A stretch of 64,000 nucleotides of DNA, taken from Deltaproteobacteria bacterium (GTDB taxonomy: Bacteria > Desulfobacterota > GWC2-55-46). The translations under genes and the position numbers were made by a program. The stretch spans positions 1-64,000 of the forward strand of contig JACOUO010000017.1 of NCBI GenBank assembly GCA_016177845.1, read 5' to 3'. How positions within the stretch are numbered: position 1 is the first letter of the stretch; each line of letters starts with the position of its first letter. The notes beneath the pieces were generated by a model, which had not been told where the DNA came from, searched no databases, and worked only from the letters and a program-made list of their open reading frames with translations. Below are positions 9,433 through 19,380 of this stretch, in pieces.

Positions 9433-10391
9433 TAAAGCTCCTCAAGGCTGCCCGGTCAGGTTTTATCTCAGGCCAGTCCATAAGCAACGGGCTTGGGATA
9501 TCAAGGACAGCCATCTGGAAGCATATAAAAAATTTAAGGGAGATGGGCTATTCAATTGAGGCAAGCCCGTCAAAGGGCTACAGGCTTGCGGATATAGCAA
9601 AAGCTCATTTTAATGAGATAGAGGTCTCATATAACCTTTCAACCGAATTTGTCGGAAGAAAGATTTATTTTTACCCTGAGATAGATTCCACGAACATAAA
9701 GGCCTTTGAGCTTGGCAGGAGCGCAGCTCCCGAAGGCACCGTAATAATAGCTGATACGCAGGCAAAGGGCAAAGGGCGCATTGGCCGAAAGTGGGAGTCT
9801 CCTGCGGGCGTAAACCTTTATACATCTGTAATACTCAGGCCAGACATACCGCCTCAATCAGCCCATAACCTTACATTCGTCTCAGCCGTGGCAGTGGCGG
9901 AGGCGATATCGCTCTACAGCCCCGTCAGGCCGGTAGTAAAATGGCCGAACGACATACTGCTTGATTCAAAAAAGGTCGCCGGAATCCTCATGGAGATGGA
10001 TTCGGAGATAGACAGGGTCCATTTCGTCATAGCAGGCATCGGTGTTAACCTTAATATGACAGAGGCAATGCTGCCTGATTTCCTAAGGCCTATCGCTACC
10101 TCGGTATGCGAAAAAAAAGGCGGTGCGGTAAACAGGGCAGAGTTCGCGGGCTGTCTTTATGCAAGCATTGAGAAGTGGTATAAGATATACTTGGACCAGG
10201 GTTTTACGCCTGTGCTTGATGAGTGGAAAAGGTATTTCGGCTCTGAAGGAAAACGGGTGAGGGTAGTGAGCTTTACCAATACCTTTGAAGGCATCTGCAT
10301 GGGGGTGGACTCTGACGGGGCGCTTCTCGTGAAAAATTCCAAAGGTGTTGTTGAGAGGGTCATCTCAGGCGATGTAGAGACTTTAAGATAA
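9399..10391 (+). CDS. birA: Biotin-protein ligase / biotin operon repressor
   Basis: 330 residues. Residues ~7-65 are a winged-helix HTH (GLGISRTAIWKHIKNLREMGY), so the protein is the two-function BirA type. The ligase domain has the GKGRIGRKWESPAG biotinyl-AMP loop and KWPNDILL, and the C-terminal SH3-like domain is present. It activates biotin and transfers it to carboxylase carrier proteins, and may repress biotin genes; none are in the window. It starts inside nadC (34-nt overlap). Confidence 0.95.
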   Translation: MQQKEAAEVEIIKLLKAARSGFISGQSISNGLGISRTAIWKHIKNLREMGYSIEASPSKGYRLADIAKAHFNEIEVSYNLSTEFVGRKIYFYPEIDSTNIKAFELGRSAAPEGTVIIADTQAKGKGRIGRKWESPAGVNLYTSVILRPDIPPQSAHNLTFVSAVAVAEAISLYSPVRPVVKWPNDILLDSKKVAGILMEMDSEIDRVHFVIAGIGVNLNMTEAMLPDFLRPIATSVCEKKGGAVNRAEFAGCLYASIEKWYKIYLDQGFTPVLDEWKRYFGSEGKRVRVVSFTNTFEGICMGVDSDGALLVKNSKGVVERVISGDVETLR

Positions 10392-10406
10392 GGGGCTTAA
10401 GACCTG

Positions 10407-11171
10407 ATGCTTGTTGCCGTTGATATCGGAAATACAAATATCGTAGTAGGCGTTTTCAAAGGTGAAGCCCTTGAAAGGCACTGGAGGATAAGCACCGATA
10501 AGAAGCGCACCTCGGATGAGTACGGGGTGATGCTCTTAAACCTGTTTGCCGCTTCACTGCTTGATAAAAAAGAGGTGAATGGCGCAGTCATCTGCTCTGT
10601 CGTGCCAGGTTTAAATAAAGTCTTTCAGGATGCCTTTTCAGATTATTTCAGCATAAAGGCCCCTGTAGTCGGAGAAGATATAAAGGCAGGTATTCCTGTA
10701 CTTACGGATAACCCTTCGGAGGTCGGGGCAGACAGGATTGTAAATGCGGTAGCCGCATACGATACCTATAAAACTGCTTTGATAATAGTTGATTTCGGCA
10801 CTGCCGTGACATTTGATTATGTAACGCCGAAAGGCGAGTACGCCGGCGGAGTGATAGCGCCGGGCATCTCCATCTCATCCGAAGCCCTTTATGAAAAGAC
10901 CGCAAAGCTCCCTATGGTTGAGGCCGCAAGGCCCGATAATGTAGTTGGCAGGAATACGGTTGAGAGCATGCGCTCAGGCATATTCTGGGGCTTTATAGGG
11001 CTTGTGGACGGCATTATCGAGAAGATAAAGTGGGAAGTCAAGACAGAACCAAGGGTAATAGCGACAGGGGGGCTTGCCCCTCTTGTGATAAACGAATCAA
11101 GATATGTGACTGAAAGCGATGAATTCCTTACACTTAAGGGATTGAAGATTATTTACGAAGGGATCAGGTAG
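10407..11171 (+). CDS. coaX: Type III pantothenate kinase
   Basis: 254 residues. The first step of CoA synthesis, using the ASKHA fold: phosphate-1 motif VDIGNTNIVVG at the N-terminus, EVGADRIVNAVAAY and IVVDFGTA-like IIVDFGTAVTFD in the middle, and ATGGLAPL near the end. birA and coaX adjacency is common in Desulfobacterota and Nitrospirota. The start lies 15 nt after birA, and the stop abuts the next ATG. Confidence 0.95.
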   Translation: MLVAVDIGNTNIVVGVFKGEALERHWRISTDKKRTSDEYGVMLLNLFAASLLDKKEVNGAVICSVVPGLNKVFQDAFSDYFSIKAPVVGEDIKAGIPVLTDNPSEVGADRIVNAVAAYDTYKTALIIVDFGTAVTFDYVTPKGEYAGGVIAPGISISSEALYEKTAKLPMVEAARPDNVVGRNTVESMRSGIFWGFIGLVDGIIEKIKWEVKTEPRVIATGGLAPLVINESRYVTESDEFLTLKGLKIIYEGIR

Positions 11172-11639
11172 ATGGCAGAGAGCGCAAACGAACAGTTCCT
11201 TGCAGGTAAACGGTTTTTAAAAGAAGACAATATGGACAAGGCCCTCAAGGCCTTTGAAAAGGCATACAAGGAAGAGAAAGACAATGCTGTTTATATGTCC
11301 TATTACGGCATGGCAAAGGCCTTGCGGGGCGGAGAGATAGGCCTTGGGCTGGAGCTTTGCACACGCGCGATAAAAAAGGAGTTTTTCAAGGCTGAATTTT
11401 ATCTTAACCTTGGAAAGGTCTATCTGGCGGCTGGCAACAAGAAAGGCGCCATAAAGGTATTTTTAAAGGGCTTGAAATACGAACCTCAGCATGAGGAGCT
11501 CAATCAGCTTTTAATCGACCTGGGCTTCAGGAACAAGCCCCTTATTCCGGGTCTTGACCGTTCAAACCCGGTAAATAAAATACTTGGCATACTCTTCAGA
11601 AGGACGCTCCCGAATATGCTGAAAAAGAAAAAATCCTGA
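11172..11639 (+). CDS. Small TPR-repeat protein
   Basis: 155 residues, no signal peptide. Two to three TPR motifs are visible (LKAFEKAYKEEKDNAVYMSYYG; FYLNLGKVYLAAGNKKGAIKVF), followed by a basic tail ending MLKKKKS. The ATG directly follows the coaX stop, so it is the last gene of the valS operon. A protein-interaction role is likely; no partner is evident. Confidence 0.8.
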   Translation: MAESANEQFLAGKRFLKEDNMDKALKAFEKAYKEEKDNAVYMSYYGMAKALRGGEIGLGLELCTRAIKKEFFKAEFYLNLGKVYLAAGNKKGAIKVFLKGLKYEPQHEELNQLLIDLGFRNKPLIPGLDRSNPVNKILGILFRRTLPNMLKKKKS

Positions 11640-11745
11640 TAATCCGTAAAAAAACGCTTAAGAGGGGTGCCGTAAAGCCAAAAGAAGGTATAATATATAA
11701 GAAGTACTTACAATCCGTAAGGGCCTTTAACCAAGGAGGTGTGTC

Positions 11746-13845
11746 GTGGATATTTCTTTGGATAAGAAAAGAAATATGTCGATAATCGCCCACGGCGGCG
11801 CCGGTAAGACGACTTTAGCCGAAGCCATGCTCTTTAACGCGAAAGCAACCGAGAGGCTTGGCAGGGTTGATGACGAGACCTCGAATCTCGATTATGAGCC
11901 TGAAGAACACAAAAGAAAGATAACCATATCCGCAGCCGTCCATCATTATGACTGGGGCGGCCACAGGGTAAATATAATAGATACTCCGGGGTATTCCAAT
12001 TTTCTTACAGAGACGAGGGACGCTTTAAGGATTGCCGGAGGCGCAGTAGTAATACTTTCCGCCATATCAGGCGTAAAGGTGCAGACAGAAAAGATATGGG
12101 AATTTGCAGACGAGTTTGAGGTCTGCAGGATAGCCTTCGTGAACAAGATGGATCGTGAGAGGGCAAGCTTTTTAAGGGCCGTGGACGACATGGAGAAGGT
12201 CCTTAAGGTCAAGGGGGTGCCCATCCAGATACCCATAGGAGAGGCAGAGGGCTTCAAGGGCCTTATCGACCTCCTTGAAATGAAGGCATATTATTACAAA
12301 GATGATTTTTCAGGGCAGTTTGAATTAAAAAGCATTCCCGCCGATTTAGCCGATGACGCCGCGAAGATGCGTGACAGCATGATAGCTGCGATAGCGGAAT
12401 CCGATGAAACACTCACCGAAAAGTACCTTAATGGGGACGAAATCACGACAGATGAGATAAAGACGGCTCTCAGGGAAGGGGTGCTCACAAAGAGGTTCAT
12501 ACCTGTCCTTTTAGGTTCTGCTTATAAGAACATTGGTGTAAATCTCCTGATGGACGCAGTGAACCTGACCCTGCCTTCTCCAATCGATAAAGGCGCTATC
12601 AGGGGCGTAATAAAAGGCACAAACCCCAAAACAGGCGAGGCTGTCACAAGAGAGCCTGATCCAGGCGCGCCTTTTTCAGCCTTTATTTTTAAGACCAACA
12701 TCGACCCTTATACGGGAAAGCTCTCTATTTTCAGGATATATTCAGGCACGATACATCCTGATGCCACTGTCTATAATCCTGCGCGTGACGCAAAGGAGAA
12801 GCTCAGCCATCTCTACCTGCTGGAAGGCAAAAAACTTAAAGAGGTCTCAAAGGCAACAGTAGGCGACATAATCGCCGTGGCAAAGCTTAAAGACACCTTT
12901 ACAGGGGATACGCTCTGCGATGTTGCCGAACCTGTCCAGTTCCCGCCATTTCCGCCTGTGAATGCGGCGTTGTCTTACGCCATACATCCCAAGACTAAGG
13001 GTGATGAGGATAAGGCGCCTTCGGCAATAGCCAGACTGCTTGAGGAAGACCCGAGCCTGGATTTCAGGAGGGATGAGCAGACAAATGAGTTCCTGCTCTC
13101 AGGCGTGGGGCAGGTGCATCTGGAAGTGAGCATTGAAAAGCTTAAGCGAAAGTACGGGTGCGAGGTCGAACTGAAAGCTCCCCGTATCCCGTATAAAGAG
13201 ACAATCCGTTCTCATGTGAAAGTTCAGGGCAAATATAAGAAGCAGTCCGGCGGCAAAGGCCAGTACGGTGACACCTGGCTTGACTTGAGCCCTCTTCCGA
13301 GGGGAAAGGGTTTTGAGTTTGTCGATGCAATAACCGGAGGCGCCATTCCAAGGCAGTTTATCCCGGCAGTTGAGAAGGGCTTAAGGGAAGCCCTGCAGAG
13401 CGGAATCCTTGCGGGTTTTCCCGTAACCGATATAAAGATAACCCTTTATGACGGGACATACCATTCGGTTGACTCATCTGAAATGGCGTTCAAGATAGCT
13501 GCCTCAATGGGCTTTAAAAAAGGCATGGAGCAGGCGCACCCTGTAATCCTTGAGCCAATAGTGAAAATGGAAATAAATGTGCCTGAAGAGAATCTTGGTG
13601 ATATCATAGGGGATATAAACGCAAGGCGGGGCAAGATACTCGGGGCCGAGCCCAAGGCAGGCAGTCAGACAGTTACAGCCCTTGTGCCATTGGCCGAGGT
13701 CATCACATACGCAACTGACCTGAAAGGCATGACAGCCGACAGGGGAATATACACTCTGGAATTTTCGCATTATGAGGAAGTGCCTACATACTTAAGCCAG
13801 AAGATAATCAGCAGCGTCAAGGTCGAGAAGGAGAAAGCCTCTTAG
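11746..13845 (+). CDS. Elongation factor G-like GTPase (EF-G2 type)
   Basis: 699 residues with the full EF-G layout. The G domain has a P-loop AHGGAGKTTL at 15-24 instead of the canonical AHIDAGKTT type, plus DTPGY and NKMD; domains II-V follow. The altered P-loop and divergent domain IV mark the paralogous EF-G-like branch rather than the str-operon fusA. Its substrate step (translocation backup, recycling or stress) is not known here. Start is GTG 11746 behind a perfect AAGGAGGT at 11733-11740. A TATAAT lies at 11689-11694, but I see no convincing -35. It begins a second co-directional gene run. Confidence 0.92.
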   Translation: MDISLDKKRNMSIIAHGGAGKTTLAEAMLFNAKATERLGRVDDETSNLDYEPEEHKRKITISAAVHHYDWGGHRVNIIDTPGYSNFLTETRDALRIAGGAVVILSAISGVKVQTEKIWEFADEFEVCRIAFVNKMDRERASFLRAVDDMEKVLKVKGVPIQIPIGEAEGFKGLIDLLEMKAYYYKDDFSGQFELKSIPADLADDAAKMRDSMIAAIAESDETLTEKYLNGDEITTDEIKTALREGVLTKRFIPVLLGSAYKNIGVNLLMDAVNLTLPSPIDKGAIRGVIKGTNPKTGEAVTREPDPGAPFSAFIFKTNIDPYTGKLSIFRIYSGTIHPDATVYNPARDAKEKLSHLYLLEGKKLKEVSKATVGDIIAVAKLKDTFTGDTLCDVAEPVQFPPFPPVNAALSYAIHPKTKGDEDKAPSAIARLLEEDPSLDFRRDEQTNEFLLSGVGQVHLEVSIEKLKRKYGCEVELKAPRIPYKETIRSHVKVQGKYKKQSGGKGQYGDTWLDLSPLPRGKGFEFVDAITGGAIPRQFIPAVEKGLREALQSGILAGFPVTDIKITLYDGTYHSVDSSEMAFKIAASMGFKKGMEQAHPVILEPIVKMEINVPEENLGDIIGDINARRGKILGAEPKAGSQTVTALVPLAEVITYATDLKGMTADRGIYTLEFSHYEEVPTYLSQKIISSVKVEKEKAS

Positions 13846-13850
13846 GTATT

Positions 13851-14822
13851 ATGAAGGTCAAGCAGGGTTTGATGAAGTACATCGCGCCGCAGGTTCCCGC
13901 GCAAGCGCGGCTAAAGGCGGCAAAAGGCGAATTTGAAGAAACGGAATTTGCTCCCGAAGATAAGGTAACTGCTTTTTTTGTATTGTCTTATGACAAGGAC
14001 AGTGAAGTTGCTGAGGCCGCAAAAAAAAGCCTTGCCGAGTGCTCCATAGAGCTGCACCTTTCAGCCCTCGAAGGCAGGCTTGACCCCCTTGTAATCAAAA
14101 AGATAATAGAGCTCCACAGGGAAGATGACGCTATACTTATAATGGCGGCCCTTAATGACGGTACTGATGACGCTACGCTTAAGTGGCTCGCCGAGTCCGG
14201 CCCTGAGGAGGTCATAACCGTAATTGCCGATGATATCGCAAGGCTTAAGAAAAAGCCGTTCCTCATTGACGCGCTGAAGAAAAACCCCCTCGCCTCAAAA
14301 CTCCTGATAAATGAAGTTGAAGGGCTTATGGCAAAGCCCATTGCCCCAGCGCCTCACACCGAACAGGCACCTACTCCCAAGGCCCTTGTAGATGAAGCCG
14401 CTGCCGATGACCACAACATCTATCAGGCAGTAAAAGGCATGTCAACCGGGCAGAAGATAAAGCTTGCGCTCAGCGGCAATAAGTCGGCAAGGGAATACCT
14501 CATTAAAGACAGCAACAAGATAATAGCCCTTTCAGTGCTTAAGAACCCGAGGATAACCGAAGATGAGGTGCAAAGGCTTATCTCGTCAAAAGGCACTCCC
14601 GAGGACCTCCTAAGGCATGTGGCGAGGAACAAGGAATGGCTTAAGAACTACAGCGTAAAGCTCGGGATGGTGGCAAACGCCAAAACCCCTCTTTCGATAT
14701 CCATAAAGCTGTTAGACCACCTTTACGAAAAAGACCTTGATAAGATAGGAAAAAGCAAGAACATACCAAGCGTCCTTGCCTCTGCGGCCCGCAGGAAAGT
14801 AGAAGCAAAGGCTAAAAAATAA
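13851..14822 (+). CDS. Conserved helical repeat protein, unknown function
   Basis: 323 residues, no membrane segment. The sequence is made of short helical pairs with HEAT-like character (VTAFFVLSYDKDSEVAEAAKKSL; DATLKWLAESGPEEVITVIADD) separated by a Pro/Ala linker near 165-185. I do not recognise a named family. It lies 5 nt after the EF-G-like gene and 4 nt before nfo, so it is co-transcribed. The C-terminus is strongly basic. Confidence 0.7.
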   Translation: MKVKQGLMKYIAPQVPAQARLKAAKGEFEETEFAPEDKVTAFFVLSYDKDSEVAEAAKKSLAECSIELHLSALEGRLDPLVIKKIIELHREDDAILIMAALNDGTDDATLKWLAESGPEEVITVIADDIARLKKKPFLIDALKKNPLASKLLINEVEGLMAKPIAPAPHTEQAPTPKALVDEAAADDHNIYQAVKGMSTGQKIKLALSGNKSAREYLIKDSNKIIALSVLKNPRITEDEVQRLISSKGTPEDLLRHVARNKEWLKNYSVKLGMVANAKTPLSISIKLLDHLYEKDLDKIGKSKNIPSVLASAARRKVEAKAKK

Positions 14823-14826
14823 TCTC

Positions 14827-15675
14827 ATGCCAATAGGGGTACATACATCAATAGCAGGCGGCCTGTACAAGTCTGTTGAGCGCGCCGCAGAGCTCGGCTG
14901 CGAGGCTATGCAGATATTCGGAAGGAATCCAAGGAGCTGGATTTACAAGCCCATATCTGCAATCGAGGCCGACCTTTTCAGGAAAAAAAGGCAGGAGGCA
15001 GGCCTGTGGCCTGTTGTCATCCACGCCACTTATCTCATAAACCTTTGCTCACCTGATGAGGATATCTTAGAGAAATCCGTCTCCCTTTTCAAAAAAGAGG
15101 TCGGGATAGCTGAGGCTATCGGGGCTGATTATGTAGTCACGCATCTTGGAAGCCCTCAGGAGATGGGGAGCGAATTCGCCCTTATGCGCATCCTTGAGGC
15201 GCTTAAGAATACTGCCTCGGGCGGGTTTGGAAAAAAGGCGCAGATACTGCTTGAGAACACATCAGGCGCAGGCTACGGCTTCGGAAGCAACCTTTCAGAT
15301 ATCGGTGATATACTTGACGGGGCTGAGGAGTTCGGCCTTTACGCGGGCCTGTGCCTTGACACCTGCCATGCCTTTACCGCAGGGTACCGCCTTGAGACAA
15401 AAGAAAGCGTCAGCGAGCTTGTAAAGACCATTGACAGGGAGATTGGGCTTAAAAGGCTTAAGGTCATCCATTTAAATGATTCCAAGGGCGTCTTTGAGTC
15501 CAATATCGACCGCCATGAGCATATCGGCGAGGGCAAGATAGGCATTGAGGGCTTTAAAGCCATTGTAAACCATCCTAAACTGGCTTCCGTTCCCATGATA
15601 CTTGAGACCCCGAAGAAAACAGAAGACGATGACCCCCGGAACCTGAGGATTGTAAGGGAATTAAAAGGGAAATAG
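14827..15675 (+). CDS. nfo: Endonuclease IV (AP endonuclease)
   Basis: 282 residues, TIM-barrel Zn enzyme that cuts 5' of abasic sites. The start IGVHTSIAGGLYKSVERA, the segment LCLDTCHAFTAGY and LNDSKG ... NIDRHEHIGEGKIG are family signatures with metal-ligand His, Asp and Glu residues. Length is usual. It sits 4 nt after the hypothetical gene; base-excision repair would be served together with trxB only in a loose stress-response sense. Confidence 0.95.
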   Translation: MPIGVHTSIAGGLYKSVERAAELGCEAMQIFGRNPRSWIYKPISAIEADLFRKKRQEAGLWPVVIHATYLINLCSPDEDILEKSVSLFKKEVGIAEAIGADYVVTHLGSPQEMGSEFALMRILEALKNTASGGFGKKAQILLENTSGAGYGFGSNLSDIGDILDGAEEFGLYAGLCLDTCHAFTAGYRLETKESVSELVKTIDREIGLKRLKVIHLNDSKGVFESNIDRHEHIGEGKIGIEGFKAIVNHPKLASVPMILETPKKTEDDDPRNLRIVRELKGK

Positions 15676-15757
15676 GATTTGGAAAGTTAGCCCTTGAAAT
15701 TTTGTCCTTTTATGGTTTACGATTAATATTTGAAGATAAAATTCAGGAGGCTTTTTG

Positions 15758-16684
15758 ATGTACGACCTTATAATCATCGGCGGAGGCCCCGCAGGGCTCA
15801 CTGCCGGAATCTATGCACAGAGATCGAGGCTTAAGACACTTCTCATAGAAAAGCAGATGCTCGGCGGCCAGATAGCCGTAAGCGATGTGATAGAGAACTA
15901 TCCCGGCTTTCCCTCCATAAGCGGAGCCGGTTTGATGGAGAAGTTTGAGGAGCATGCCAAGGGCCTCGGGCTTGAGGTGAAATACGCCGATGTCTACAAT
16001 ATCGCTGTTGAAGGAAGTACCAAAGTCCTTAAGACCTCTGAAGGCGAGCTGCGCGCCAAGGCCATCATAGTGGCAACAGGCGCAAAGCCAAGAAGGCTCG
16101 GCGCGCCGGGTGAAAAGGAATACACCGGCAAAGGCGTATCCTACTGCGCCACCTGCGACGGGCCGTTTTTCAGGAAACTTCCCGTAATGGTCGTGGGCGG
16201 AGGCGATACAGCCGTAAAAGAGGCGGTATATCTGTCCAAGCTGGCTTCAAAGGTCTATCTCGTGCATAGGAGAGAGAAGTTCAGGGCCGAGAAGATGCAT
16301 CAGGAAAAGGCTGAGTCAGCCGCCAATATCGAGATTATAAAGAGCCATGTGCTCAAGGAAATAAAAGGCGAAGGCGGCCTTGTAAAAAAGGCAGTCATAC
16401 AGAATGTCAATACCTCTGAGATAAGGGAGATAGATGCAGAGGGAGTATTTATCTTTGTAGGCATAAACCCCACGACGGATTTCGTTGATGTTGAAAAAGA
16501 CGAAGGCGGCTTTATCAAGACCAACCAGAAGATGGAGACCAGCGTTCCCGGAATCTTTGCCGCAGGGGATTGCAGGACAACGCCTTTACTTCAGGTAGCA
16601 ACGGCTGTAGGGGACGGAGCAATAGCCGCCTATATGGCAGAGGCCTACATAGAGAACGGCGAGCTTGTCACGGAGTGCCCTTGA
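15758..16684 (+). CDS. trxB: Thioredoxin reductase
   Basis: 308 residues. An FAD-binding GGGPAG motif lies at 8-13, the redox pair is CATC at 130-133, the NADPH-binding VVGGGDTA motif follows, and the C-terminal GIFAAGDC is the FAD motif II. It reduces thioredoxin with NADPH. I chose ATG 15758, spaced 7 nt from AGGAGG (15745-15750), over the adjacent TTG 15755. The 3' end overlaps the next gene by 4 nt. Confidence 0.95.
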   Translation: MYDLIIIGGGPAGLTAGIYAQRSRLKTLLIEKQMLGGQIAVSDVIENYPGFPSISGAGLMEKFEEHAKGLGLEVKYADVYNIAVEGSTKVLKTSEGELRAKAIIVATGAKPRRLGAPGEKEYTGKGVSYCATCDGPFFRKLPVMVVGGGDTAVKEAVYLSKLASKVYLVHRREKFRAEKMHQEKAESAANIEIIKSHVLKEIKGEGGLVKKAVIQNVNTSEIREIDAEGVFIFVGINPTTDFVDVEKDEGGFIKTNQKMETSVPGIFAAGDCRTTPLLQVATAVGDGAIAAYMAEAYIENGELVTECP

Positions 16685-17640
16685 GCCTGGTCTCCTCGAA
16701 AGAGAAGATCATAATCTCCCTCGGAGGAAATGCCATTGTAAGGCGGGGGGAGAAGGGCACAATCGAGGAACAGTTTGAGAACGCAAGGATTGCCTGCGGA
16801 TACATAGCCAACCTTGTAAAAGCAGGCCACAGCATAATCATCACCCACGGCAATGGCCCCATTGTCGGGAATATCGTAATCCAGAACGAGACCGCAAAAA
16901 ACATTACTCCACCTATGCCGCTTTATATCTGCGACGCGGATTCAGAGGGCGGCATAGGCTTTGTAATCCAGCAAAGCCTTTATAACAGGCTCCATAAGAC
17001 CCATAACATAAAAGATGTAATCACCGTAGTAACGCAGGTCGTGGTAGATGCCTCAGATCCTGCGTTTAAACAGCCTGCAAAGCCTGTGGGGCCGTTTTAT
17101 TCCAAAGAAGAGGCAAAGACCCTTATAAGTGAAAAAGGCTGGATAATGGCCGAGGATTCCAACAGGGGATACAGAAGGGTCGTGCCCTCCCCGAAGCCAA
17201 AGAGGGTAGTAGAGGCGGATGCCATAGGCAGGCTTGCCGCTCAGGGCATAATAGTAATAGCCGCGGGCGGCGGGGGAGTTCCCGTAATAGAAATAGACGA
17301 AGAGGGCACTCTTGCCGGAATTGACGCGGTAATAGATAAAGACCTTGCCACAAGCCTGCTTGCGAGGCAGGTCAAGGCTGAGAGGTTTATAAATCTTACG
17401 CAGATAGATAGAGTGTACCTGAATTTTGGAAAGCCTGACCAAACCGGGTTAAGCGAGCTTTCGGTTGAAGATGCCCGTAAGTACATGAACGCGGGGCAGT
17501 TCGCCGCAGGCAGCATGGGGCCCAAGATCGAGGCCGCGATAGAGTTTCTTGAGGGCGGCGGCAAGGAAGTCATCATAACCACCCCTGAGCTGATTGAAGA
17601 GGCCATGCAGGGTAGGGCAGGCACAAGGATATATAAATAA
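16681..17640 (+). CDS. arcC: Carbamate kinase
   Basis: 319 residues from TTG 16681, whose TTGA overlaps the trxB stop; GGAG at 16672-16675 is correctly spaced. Homology begins at KIIISLGGNAI, so the longer frame from ATG 16570, lying entirely inside trxB, is rejected. The amino-acid-kinase motifs THGNGPIVGN, IVIAAGGGGVPV and AGSMGPKIEAA are clear. It makes ATP from carbamoyl phosphate, or the reverse; no arginine deiminase or ornithine transcarbamylase gene is nearby, so its pathway here is open. Confidence 0.93.
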   Translation: MSLVSSKEKIIISLGGNAIVRRGEKGTIEEQFENARIACGYIANLVKAGHSIIITHGNGPIVGNIVIQNETAKNITPPMPLYICDADSEGGIGFVIQQSLYNRLHKTHNIKDVITVVTQVVVDASDPAFKQPAKPVGPFYSKEEAKTLISEKGWIMAEDSNRGYRRVVPSPKPKRVVEADAIGRLAAQGIIVIAAGGGGVPVIEIDEEGTLAGIDAVIDKDLATSLLARQVKAERFINLTQIDRVYLNFGKPDQTGLSELSVEDARKYMNAGQFAAGSMGPKIEAAIEFLEGGGKEVIITTPELIEEAMQGRAGTRIYK

Positions 17641-17722
17641 GTTTTGTCTCTTAAGAGGCTGTCGTGTTATCCTGATTCAAATTTCCTCTTATTATTTTTC
17701 AATTATCAAAGAAGGTGTAAAT

Positions 17723-18970
17723 ATGGCTGACCAGACCATAATCTGCCCCAATTGCAATCATAAGATACCCCTTACTGAAGCGCTCTCGAATCAGATAAAG
17801 GATAACCTTAAAAAAGAGTTTGAGGCGCGGGCAAGGGAAAAAGAGCTTGAAATAAAGAGGCGCGAGGACGAGCTTGGAAAAAGGATGAGAGACCTTGATG
17901 CCTCAAGGCGCGGGATGGAAGATACTATCGCCCGTAAGCTCAATGTTGAAAAGGCCCGCATCCAGCATGAGGCGCAAAAGGCCGCAAAAGACCAGCTTGC
18001 GTTAGAGCTTAAAGACCTTCAGGAGCAGAACTCGGAGAAGGAAAGAAAGCTTGAGGACGCGAGGAGGGCAGAGCTTGAACTGAGGAAAAAGGCAAGGGAG
18101 CTTGAAGAGGAGAAGAAGAACCTTGACCTTGAACTTGCCAGAAAGCTCGATACCGAAAGGGAACGCATCAGGCAGACAACCCTTGAGATGTTCTCCGAGG
18201 AGCACAGGCTCAAGGACCTTGAAAAAGATAAAAAGATGAATGACATGCTCAAGACCATCGAGGAGCTTAAGAGAAAGGCTGAGCAGGGCTCCATGCAGAC
18301 GCAGGGGGAGGTGCTTGAGCTTGACCTTGAGGCTCTCTTGAAGGCGAAATTTCCGGTCGATGTCATAGAGCCTGTTGCTAAAGGAATAAGGGGCGCGGAC
18401 ATACTCCAGAAGGTAAATACCAGGACAGGGATTCCGTGCGGTTCTATAGCGTGGGAGTCCAAGCGCACAAAGGCATGGAATGACGAGTGGATTACGAAGC
18501 TCAAAGACGACCAGAGGGAGATAAAAGCGGAGATTGCCGTCCTTGTCACTGAAACGCTCCCCAAGGGTGTGGTTGCCTTTACTCAGATCGAAGGTGTCTG
18601 GGTCACGAGTGTTGCGCTTGCGGGGTCTTTGGCAGAAGCCCTGAGGGAGGGGCTTACTCAGGTTGCCCAGTCCAGGCTTTCGGCTGTCGGCAAGGGCGAG
18701 AAGATGGAAGCTATCTATAATTACCTTTCAGGCTCTGAGTTCAGGCAGAAGATAGAGGCGATAGTAGAGGCATTCAAATCAATGAAGGAAGACCTTGAGG
18801 CCGAGAAAAGGGCTATGCTGAGGATCTGGGCGAAACGGGAGAAGCAGATAGAAAGGGTAGTTACGAATACCCTCAGGATGTACGGAGATATGCAGGGCAT
18901 AATAACGCTTCCTGAGATAAAGATGCTTGAGCTTGGCTCAGGTGGTGAAGATATGGAAGAGCTGGAGTAA
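17723..18970 (+). CDS. DUF2130 family coiled-coil protein
   Basis: 415 residues. The N-terminal CPNCNHKIPL is a short zinc-ribbon-like start, and residues ~25-200 are a highly charged coiled coil. Residues ~210-400 form the DUF2130 domain (ADILQKVNTRTGIPCGSIAWESKRTK in pieces), which resembles restriction-endonuclease-like folds by its GSIAWESKRTKAW segment. Role unknown. ATG 17723 follows GAAGGTG and fits the domain start; the frame is open further upstream to 17594 without support. Confidence 0.85.
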   Translation: MADQTIICPNCNHKIPLTEALSNQIKDNLKKEFEARAREKELEIKRREDELGKRMRDLDASRRGMEDTIARKLNVEKARIQHEAQKAAKDQLALELKDLQEQNSEKERKLEDARRAELELRKKARELEEEKKNLDLELARKLDTERERIRQTTLEMFSEEHRLKDLEKDKKMNDMLKTIEELKRKAEQGSMQTQGEVLELDLEALLKAKFPVDVIEPVAKGIRGADILQKVNTRTGIPCGSIAWESKRTKAWNDEWITKLKDDQREIKAEIAVLVTETLPKGVVAFTQIEGVWVTSVALAGSLAEALREGLTQVAQSRLSAVGKGEKMEAIYNYLSGSEFRQKIEAIVEAFKSMKEDLEAEKRAMLRIWAKREKQIERVVTNTLRMYGDMQGIITLPEIKMLELGSGGEDMEELE

Positions 18971-18988
18971 AAAACTTAAAGGTGCGGC

Positions 18989-19243
18989 ATGGAAAATTAT
19001 ATCTTTGAAATTATAGCGATAGCAATACTGATAGGGCTCATACCCGCTTACATAGCGAGCCGAAAAGGGCTCAGTTTCATTCAATGGTGGATATACGGGA
19101 CGCTCATTTTCATAGTCGCCCTGCCACATTCCATTTTGACAGGCGGAGGCGGTTCAAAAATCTGTCCGTATTGCAGGTGCTACCTTAAAATAAACGCTAC
19201 TCGCTGCCGCCACTGCGGCTACGACTTCACGGAAGCCCTTTAG
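18989..19243 (+). CDS. Small membrane protein with C-terminal zinc ribbon
   Basis: 84 residues: two hydrophobic helices (roughly 5-22 and 32-50), then a four-cysteine ribbon CPYC ... CRHCG with a YDF tail. AAAGGTG precedes the ATG. This helix-helix-ribbon layout is common in small proteins of unknown role. It follows the DUF2130 gene by 18 nt and may share its transcript. Confidence 0.75.
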   Translation: MENYIFEIIAIAILIGLIPAYIASRKGLSFIQWWIYGTLIFIVALPHSILTGGGGSKICPYCRCYLKINATRCRHCGYDFTEAL

Positions 19244-19380
19244 GGTTTCATCATAACCATTCCGCAATATCCGCGCCTCTCTAAATCCCAAGTGCAATCG
19301 CATAACCGGATATATAATTGAATTAGATGAGTACCGTTGTTTCACATGCGTACAAGTCTATCAATAAGAGAGGTGCTATC

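Noticed and set aside
16570-16680. Upstream extension of the carbamate kinase gene from ATG 16570
   Set aside because: This part lies wholly inside trxB and has no family character; homology begins at KIIISLGGNAI just after TTG 16681.
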